A stretch of DNA of 10,453 nt from Actinomycetota bacterium (GTDB taxonomy: Bacteria; Actinomycetota; Acidimicrobiia; Acidimicrobiales; JAFATL01): contig JAFATL010000482.1 in assembly GCA_019243975.1 (NCBI GenBank), forward strand, positions 1-10,453. Direction: 5' to 3'. Both the position numbers and the translations under genes were made by a program. Of this stretch, positions 6,799 to 10,453 are shown piece after piece; positions within the stretch are counted from its first letter, which is position 1, and every line of letters begins with the position of its first letter. The notes beneath the pieces were generated by a model, which did no database searches, had not been told where the DNA came from, and saw nothing but the letters and a program-made list of their open reading frames with translations.

Positions 6799-7511
6799 CC
6801 GCCCAAGCCGGCGGCGAGCACCGACAGGCCGAGGGCCTGGCGGCGGAAGCCGAGCCGTTGGTACAGGCCGAGGGCGGGCGTGTTGTCGAGCTGCGTGTTC
6901 ACCACGGCCTGGGTGGCGCGCCACCGGCGCAGCCAGCGCAGGCCGTCGATCACCAGCGCCTGCCCCAACCGGTGATGACGGGCGTCGGGGTGCACGGCGA
7001 GCCGCTGTACGTAGCCCCGTCGCGCCGCCCGACCGGTGATGGCGTAGGCGATCGGCTCGCGTTCGTCGCCGTCCACCACCCGGAACCGGGCCCGAGGTGT
7101 GGCGGTGACGGCCTCGTCGAGCCCGTCGTCGTCGAGACGCCAGAACGGTGGGAACGCCACGTTGTCGACCGTGAGCACCCGGGCCCGGTCCGACGAGCGG
7201 GCCGCCCGCGTGGCGACGGGCGGCATCTCGGGCAGGTCGCGCAGGTCGTGGGCAAGGAGGGCCAGGCGCTCCTCCACCTCGAAGCCGGCCCGCAGGAAGC
7301 CGTGCTGTTCGGCGGGGAGCAGTGCTCCAGTGACCACACGCGTGAACCCGCGCTCGGCGAGCACGCCGAGACAGCGCTGCACGAACGCGGCCGATGGCGA
7401 CGGGCTCTCGGGCAAGGGCGCGATGAACGCCACGTGCTCGTCGCCCCGCCAGGGCCCCGTGCGGGCGCGCTCCTGCCCGAACCGGATCACGTCCACTCGT
7501 GCCGCGCTCAC
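6795..7511 (-). CDS. GNAT family N-acetyltransferase
   Basis: Acetyl-CoA-dependent acyltransferase of 238 residues; substrate unknown. The C-terminal half is a recognisable GNAT domain: YVQRLAVHPDARHHRLGQALV (167-187) is beta-4 plus the acetyl-CoA pyrophosphate loop (R-x-x-R-L-G-Q-A), and NTQLDNTPALGLYQRLGFR (205-223) is motif B. The N-terminal half (about 40-90), with LAERGFTRVVTGALL and FLRAGFEVEERLALL, looks like the tail of a second, degenerate GNAT fold, so this may be a tandem-domain enzyme. I chose the GTG at 7511 because a TAGGCT hexamer ends 10 bases upstream; an in-frame GTG at 7556 would add 15 Arg-rich residues and run across that promoter. It is the first gene of the minus-strand operon and overlaps DUF6049 by four bases. 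In mycobacteria a MutT-type gene is in this place. Confidence 0.87.
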   Translation of the reverse strand: MSAARVDVIRFGQERARTGPWRGDEHVAFIAPLPESPSPSAAFVQRCLGVLAERGFTRVVTGALLPAEQHGFLRAGFEVEERLALLAHDLRDLPEMPPVATRAARSSDRARVLTVDNVAFPPFWRLDDDGLDEAVTATPRARFRVVDGDEREPIAYAITGRAARRGYVQRLAVHPDARHHRLGQALVIDGLRWLRRWRATQAVVNTQLDNTPALGLYQRLGFRRQALGLSVLAAGLGG

Positions 7512-7521
7512 GTCGGGCCTG

Positions 7522-7527
7522 AGCCTA
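7522..7527 (-). promoter_or_regulatory. Putative -10 element of the minus-strand murJ-sigM operon
   Basis: TAGGCT on the minus strand matches the actinobacterial TANNNT -10 pattern. Its last base is 10 nt before the GTG at 7511, so transcription would begin within about 0-4 bases of the start codon and the message would be nearly leaderless. No convincing -35 box was found at 16-18 bases upstream. Confidence 0.45.
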
Positions 7528-7560
7528 CGGCGGCCGAACCGGTGGTCCCGGGGCACGTCG

Positions 7561-7566
7561 TACGCT
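7561..7566 (+). promoter_or_regulatory. Putative -10 element of the deacetylase gene
   Basis: TACGCT fits TANNNT and lies 8 bases before the GTG at 7575, so the transcript would start at or within about two bases of the start codon. No ribosome binding site precedes this GTG, in keeping with leaderless translation. No clear -35 box was seen. Confidence 0.45.
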
Positions 7567-7574
7567 GGTCAGCC

Positions 7575-8576
7575 GTGACCGTGCTGCTCGAGACGCACCC
7601 GATGTACCTGCGCCACGACGCCGGCCCCCGCCACCCGGAGCGCCCCGCGCGCCTCGAGGCAGTGCTGGCGGGCATCGCGGCCGCCGACCTGGGCGAGGCC
7701 GTTACGTGGGTCTCGCCCGAACCGGCCCGCCTCGAGGACATCGAGCGGGTCCACTCGGGCACCTACATCGCCACCCTCGATCGGTTCTGTGCCAGCGGTG
7801 GAGGCAGCCTCGACCCCGACACCCACGTGTCGATCGAGTCGTGGGAAGCCGCCTTGCTGGCGGCGGGAGCGGGTATGGACGCAGTGCGGCGGTTGCGCGC
7901 CGGAGAAGCCGATGCCGCGTTCCTCGCCGTCCGCCCGCCTGGTCACCACGCCACCCCCGACCGACCCATGGGCTTCTGCCTGTTCAACAACGTGGCCATC
8001 GCGGCGGCGGCCCTCGCCGACGAGGGCGAGCGGGTGCTGATCGTCGACTGGGATGCGCACCACGGCAACGGCACGCAGGACGCCTTCTACGACGACGACC
8101 GCGTCGTGTACGTGTCGATGCACCAGTACCCGATGTATCCGGGGACGGGCCGCATGGACGAGGTGGGCACCGGCAGCGGCCGGGGGGCCACCGCCAACCT
8201 GCCCTTCCCGGCGGGCACCACCGGCGACGCCTACCTCGCCGCCGTCGACGAGGTGATCGTGCCCGTGGCCGAGCGTTTCCAGCCGACGTGGGTGTTCGCA
8301 TCGGCTGGGTTCGACGCCCACCGGGCCGACCCGCTGACCGACATGGGCTTGAGCGCCGGTGACTTCGCCGATCTCACGGAGCGTGTGATGGCGCTGGCGC
8401 CCGCCGGCCGGCGCATTGCCTTCCTCGAGGGCGGCTACGACCTCGAGGCCCTGGCCGTATCGGCGGGCGCGTGCGTTTCCGCCCTGGTCGGGGAGCCGTG
8501 GCGTCCCGAACCCCCCACCTCGGGAGGTCCAGGACGAGACGTCGTATCCCGGGCCTCGGTTCAGATGTCGGGCTGA
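7575..8576 (+). CDS. Class II histone-deacetylase-like zinc amidohydrolase
   Basis: A 333-residue member of the arginase/deacetylase fold, the group that includes class II HDACs, acetoin-utilisation proteins and acetylpolyamine amidohydrolases. It would remove acetyl groups from lysine side chains or small amines. The full active site is visible: RPPGHHA with His124-His125 (charge relay), DWDAHHGNGTQ with zinc ligands Asp160 and His162, SAGFDAHRADPL with zinc ligand Asp247, and LEGGYD with catalytic Tyr288. HPERPARL near the N terminus (19-26) and GFCLFNNVAIA (133-143) are also typical. No signal peptide, so cytoplasmic. The start is a GTG giving VTVLLETHPMYL, the usual beginning for the family; the open frame upstream is antisense to the GNAT gene. 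It diverges from the GNAT gene across 63 bases, an acetylase/deacetylase pair by position only. Natural substrate cannot be told. Confidence 0.95.
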   Translation: MTVLLETHPMYLRHDAGPRHPERPARLEAVLAGIAAADLGEAVTWVSPEPARLEDIERVHSGTYIATLDRFCASGGGSLDPDTHVSIESWEAALLAAGAGMDAVRRLRAGEADAAFLAVRPPGHHATPDRPMGFCLFNNVAIAAAALADEGERVLIVDWDAHHGNGTQDAFYDDDRVVYVSMHQYPMYPGTGRMDEVGTGSGRGATANLPFPAGTTGDAYLAAVDEVIVPVAERFQPTWVFASAGFDAHRADPLTDMGLSAGDFADLTERVMALAPAGRRIAFLEGGYDLEALAVSAGACVSALVGEPWRPEPPTSGGPGRDVVSRASVQMSG

Positions 8577-8614
8577 GGTGCCGAACTAACAGGCACGCTT
8601 CCCTCGGAAAAGGG

Positions 8615-9802
8615 GTGTTCGTCCTGCCTGCCAAGCCAACCAGCGCCCCCTCCCGGCCGCCGCGGCGTGAGCCGCTGCGAGCCCGGCCTACTGCGGCGCG
8701 CTCTGACGGTGGTACCGCCAGTCCCGAGCTGACGGAGTTGCTCGAGTGGACCATGGAGCAGCGCGGCTCCGACCTGCACGTGAAGGTCGGTTCGGTGCCG
8801 CACGTCCGCGTCGACGGTCACCTCAAGCCGTCGCCGTTCGCGGCGGTCACCGCCGACGTCACCGCCCGCATGGTCGAAGCGATCATGCCGCCCGACCGCG
8901 GCGCCGACTTCGAGGCCGCCCATGAGGTCGACTTCGCCCACAGCGTCCCCGGCCTGGGCCGCTTCCGCGTGCACGCCTACCGGCAGCGGGGCTCGATCGG
9001 GCTGGTGTTCCGGCGCGTGCCGCCCGGCATTCCCTCGTTCGAGACGCTCGGCCTGCCGTCCGTCGTGCGGCGTTTGGCCGAGGAGGAGCGCGGGTTGCTC
9101 CTCGTCACCGGGCCCACCGGCGCCGGCAAGACGACGACGGTGGCGACGATGATCGACCACATCAACGAGTCGCGGCAGTGCAACATCGTCACGATCGAGG
9201 ACCCGGTCGAAGTGCTGCACGTCGACAAGCAGGCGATCGTGAGCCAGCGGGAGGTGGGCACCGACACCCACGACTACGCGCAGGCGATGGCCCGGGTCAC
9301 GCGGCACGACCCCGACGTCATCATGGTCGGCGAGCTCCGCGATCCCGACACCGTCTGGGGGGCGCTCACCGCCGCCGAGAACGGCCACTTGGTGATCTCC
9401 ACCATGCGGACGACCAACGTCACCGAGACGTTGGCCCGGATCGTCGATTTCTTCCCGCCCTTCCAGCAGCGCCAGGCGCGTATGACGCTGGCGTCGGCGT
9501 TGCGGGGTGTCGTCAGTCAGCGCCTGCTCGAGCGCGCGGACGGTCGCGGGCGCGTTCCCGCCGTCGAGGTGCTCGTGTCGACGAACCGCGTCTTCGATCG
9601 AATTCTCGATCCGGAGGCACCGGGTGACACGCTCGAGGAGATCATCGCCGAGGGCGAGTACCACGGCATGCAGACGTTCGACCAGGGACTGCTGCACCTG
9701 TACTCGGCCGGGCTGATCTCACTGCGTGACGCCCTGTCGGCCGCCACCCACATCGACGAGTTCCGCATCGCGCTGAAAGCGGCTGGGTTTTCTGACATCT
9801 GA
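8615..9802 (+). CDS. pilT: PilT-like type IV pilus retraction ATPase
   Basis: Hexameric secretion-type ATPase of the PilT/PilU group, which powers type IV pilus retraction at the inner face of the membrane; 395 residues from the chosen GTG. After a basic, Pro-rich N-terminal extension of about 35 residues comes the PAS-like domain (ELLEWTMEQRGSDLHVKVGS, 42-61) and the RecA-like core: Walker A GPTGAGKT (166-173), Asp box TIEDPVE (193-199), SQREVG (210-215), Walker B DPDVIMVGELRD (232-243) and the His box GHLVISTMRTTNVTETL. The usual His of TLHT in the His box is Arg265. The C-terminal helical part is present and ends in KAAGFSDI. The GTG is preceded by GGAAAAGGG; an ATG at 8754 would cut the conserved N-terminal helix. 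It follows the deacetylase by 38 bases and precedes cca by 22. No other pilus gene is in the window. Confidence 0.92.
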   Translation: MFVLPAKPTSAPSRPPRREPLRARPTAARSDGGTASPELTELLEWTMEQRGSDLHVKVGSVPHVRVDGHLKPSPFAAVTADVTARMVEAIMPPDRGADFEAAHEVDFAHSVPGLGRFRVHAYRQRGSIGLVFRRVPPGIPSFETLGLPSVVRRLAEEERGLLLVTGPTGAGKTTTVATMIDHINESRQCNIVTIEDPVEVLHVDKQAIVSQREVGTDTHDYAQAMARVTRHDPDVIMVGELRDPDTVWGALTAAENGHLVISTMRTTNVTETLARIVDFFPPFQQRQARMTLASALRGVVSQRLLERADGRGRVPAVEVLVSTNRVFDRILDPEAPGDTLEEIIAEGEYHGMQTFDQGLLHLYSAGLISLRDALSAATHIDEFRIALKAAGFSDI

Positions 9803-9812
9803 CATCGACGCC

Positions 9813-9818
9813 TAGCGT
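9813..9818 (+). promoter_or_regulatory. Putative -10 element giving a leaderless cca transcript
   Basis: TAGCGT matches TANNNT, and exactly six bases separate it from the GTG at 9825. If that hexamer occupies -12 to -7, position +1 is the G of the start codon. A CTGACA at 9792-9797 resembles a -35 box but leaves a short 15-base spacer. Confidence 0.5.
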
Positions 9819-9824
9819 TGGTGT

Positions 9825-10453
9825 GTGGTTCCTGAGCGGCTGAAAGCCCTCGTCGGGGAGGTGAGCGAGGTCGGCGCGCGCTTCGCGGGCGCGGGCAAGA
9901 CGCTGTACCTCGTCGGCGGCGTCGTTCGCGACGCCATCCTCGACCGTCTCAGCCCCGAGCGCGACCTCGACTTCACCACCGACGCGCGGCCCGACGAGAT
10001 CGAGGCGATCGTGGGCGGGTGGGCGGACGCGGTGTGGACCCAGGGCAAGCGGTTCGGCACCATCGGGTTTTCGAAGGACGGACGCGTCCACGAGGTCACC
10101 ACCCACCGGGCCGAGGCCTACAGCCCCGACTCGCGCAAGCCCGACGTGGTGTTTGCCGACGTCATCGAGGCCGACTTGTCGCGGCGGGACTTCACGGTGA
10201 ACGCCATGGCGCTGCGGTTGCCGGAGGCTGAGCTGATCGACCCGTTCGATGGCGTCGCCGATCTGGCGGGGAGCCGGTTGCGCACGCCGCTGGCGCCCGA
10301 GGAGTCCTTCGCCGACGACCCCCTCCGCATGCTGCGGGCCGCCCGCTTCATCGCCGGCTACCGCCTCGTGCCCGACGACGCGGTCGTGCGAGCGGTCGAG
10401 GAGATGCACGGCCGGCTGTCGATCGTGTCGGGCGAGCGGATCCGCGACGAGCT
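9825..10453 (+). CDS. cca: CCA tRNA nucleotidyltransferase, 5' part
   Basis: Adds or repairs the 3'-terminal CCA of tRNAs without a nucleic-acid template; a bacterial class II enzyme of the poly(A) polymerase superfamily. The first 209 codons are present and the frame is open at the window edge. Seen in order: LYLVGGVVRDAILD (28-41), the GG-containing nucleotide-binding motif; RDLDFTTDA (46-54), with the two metal-binding Asp residues of the DxD type; EADLSRRDFTVNAMAL (117-132), the conserved RRDFTxNA motif; and FADDPLRMLRAARF (163-176), corresponding to the family's ED-P-R-LR-A-RF motif that recognises CTP/ATP. The GTG at 9825 is the only plausible start, since an in-frame TAG sits four codons upstream and the GGVVRD motif must be kept. 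In Actinobacteria this gene (often called pcnA) neighbours murJ and sigM near the origin, which supports the placement of the whole window. Confidence 0.96.
   Translation, partial: MVPERLKALVGEVSEVGARFAGAGKTLYLVGGVVRDAILDRLSPERDLDFTTDARPDEIEAIVGGWADAVWTQGKRFGTIGFSKDGRVHEVTTHRAEAYSPDSRKPDVVFADVIEADLSRRDFTVNAMALRLPEAELIDPFDGVADLAGSRLRTPLAPEESFADDPLRMLRAARFIAGYRLVPDDAVVRAVEEMHGRLSIVSGERIRDE

Noticed and set aside
6799..6924. 42-residue N-terminal extension of the DUF6049 protein
   Set aside because: It is Arg/Pro-rich, overlaps the GNAT gene widely and would bury the signal peptide; the ATGA start at 6798 explains everything.
6681..7574. Upstream extension of the deacetylase reading frame
   Set aside because: Those bases are antisense to the GNAT gene, and the family N terminus begins at the GTG at 7575.
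8517..8528. ACCTC-GG-GAGGT inverted repeat as a terminator after the deacetylase
   Set aside because: The loop is only two bases, it lies inside the coding region, and no T-run follows.

Overview
The window is very GC-rich and almost wholly coding, and it reads as actinobacterial chromosome. The gene order (CCA tRNA nucleotidyltransferase, a DUF6049 secreted protein, MurJ lipid II flippase, an ECF sigma factor, a zinc-finger anti-sigma factor) matches the conserved cluster found near the replication origin in Actinobacteria (pcnA - mutT4 - Rv3909 - mviN - sigM - rsmA in Mycobacterium). Unlike mycobacteria, MurJ is not fused to its pseudokinase, a GNAT acetyltransferase sits where a MutT would be, and a PilT-type pilus ATPase lies beside the cca gene. 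A deep-branching, Acidimicrobiia-like actinobacterium is my best guess, inferred from synteny and not proven.

The left three quarters (about 7511 down to 1, minus strand) is one probable operon of seven genes, in transcription order: GNAT acetyltransferase, DUF6049 exported membrane-anchored protein, MurJ, DegV-family lipid-binding protein, a membrane pseudokinase with an extracytoplasmic discoidin-like domain, SigM-like ECF sigma factor, and its anti-sigma factor (cut by the window edge). Four of the six junctions are overlaps (ATGA, 32 nt, TGATG, ATGA), which points to translational coupling.

The right quarter (7575 to 10453, plus strand) carries a class II histone-deacetylase-like amidohydrolase, a PilT-like ATPase and the 5' part of the CCA-adding enzyme. 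A 63-nt gap at 7512-7574 separates the two transcription directions. It holds divergent TANNNT -10 hexamers placed so close to GTG start codons that both transcripts could be leaderless; the cca gene shows the same arrangement.

Together the minus-strand genes look like a cell-envelope module: lipid II export (MurJ), a regulatory pseudokinase that spans the membrane, an exported partner of unknown function, and an envelope-stress sigma/anti-sigma pair co-expressed at the distal end. The most interesting point is the pseudokinase: in mycobacteria it is the C-terminal half of the MurJ protein, while here it is a separate gene with a DegV lipid-binding gene inserted between. No rRNA, tRNA, CRISPR, insertion sequence or phage gene was seen, and no gene-free stretch reaches 300 bases.
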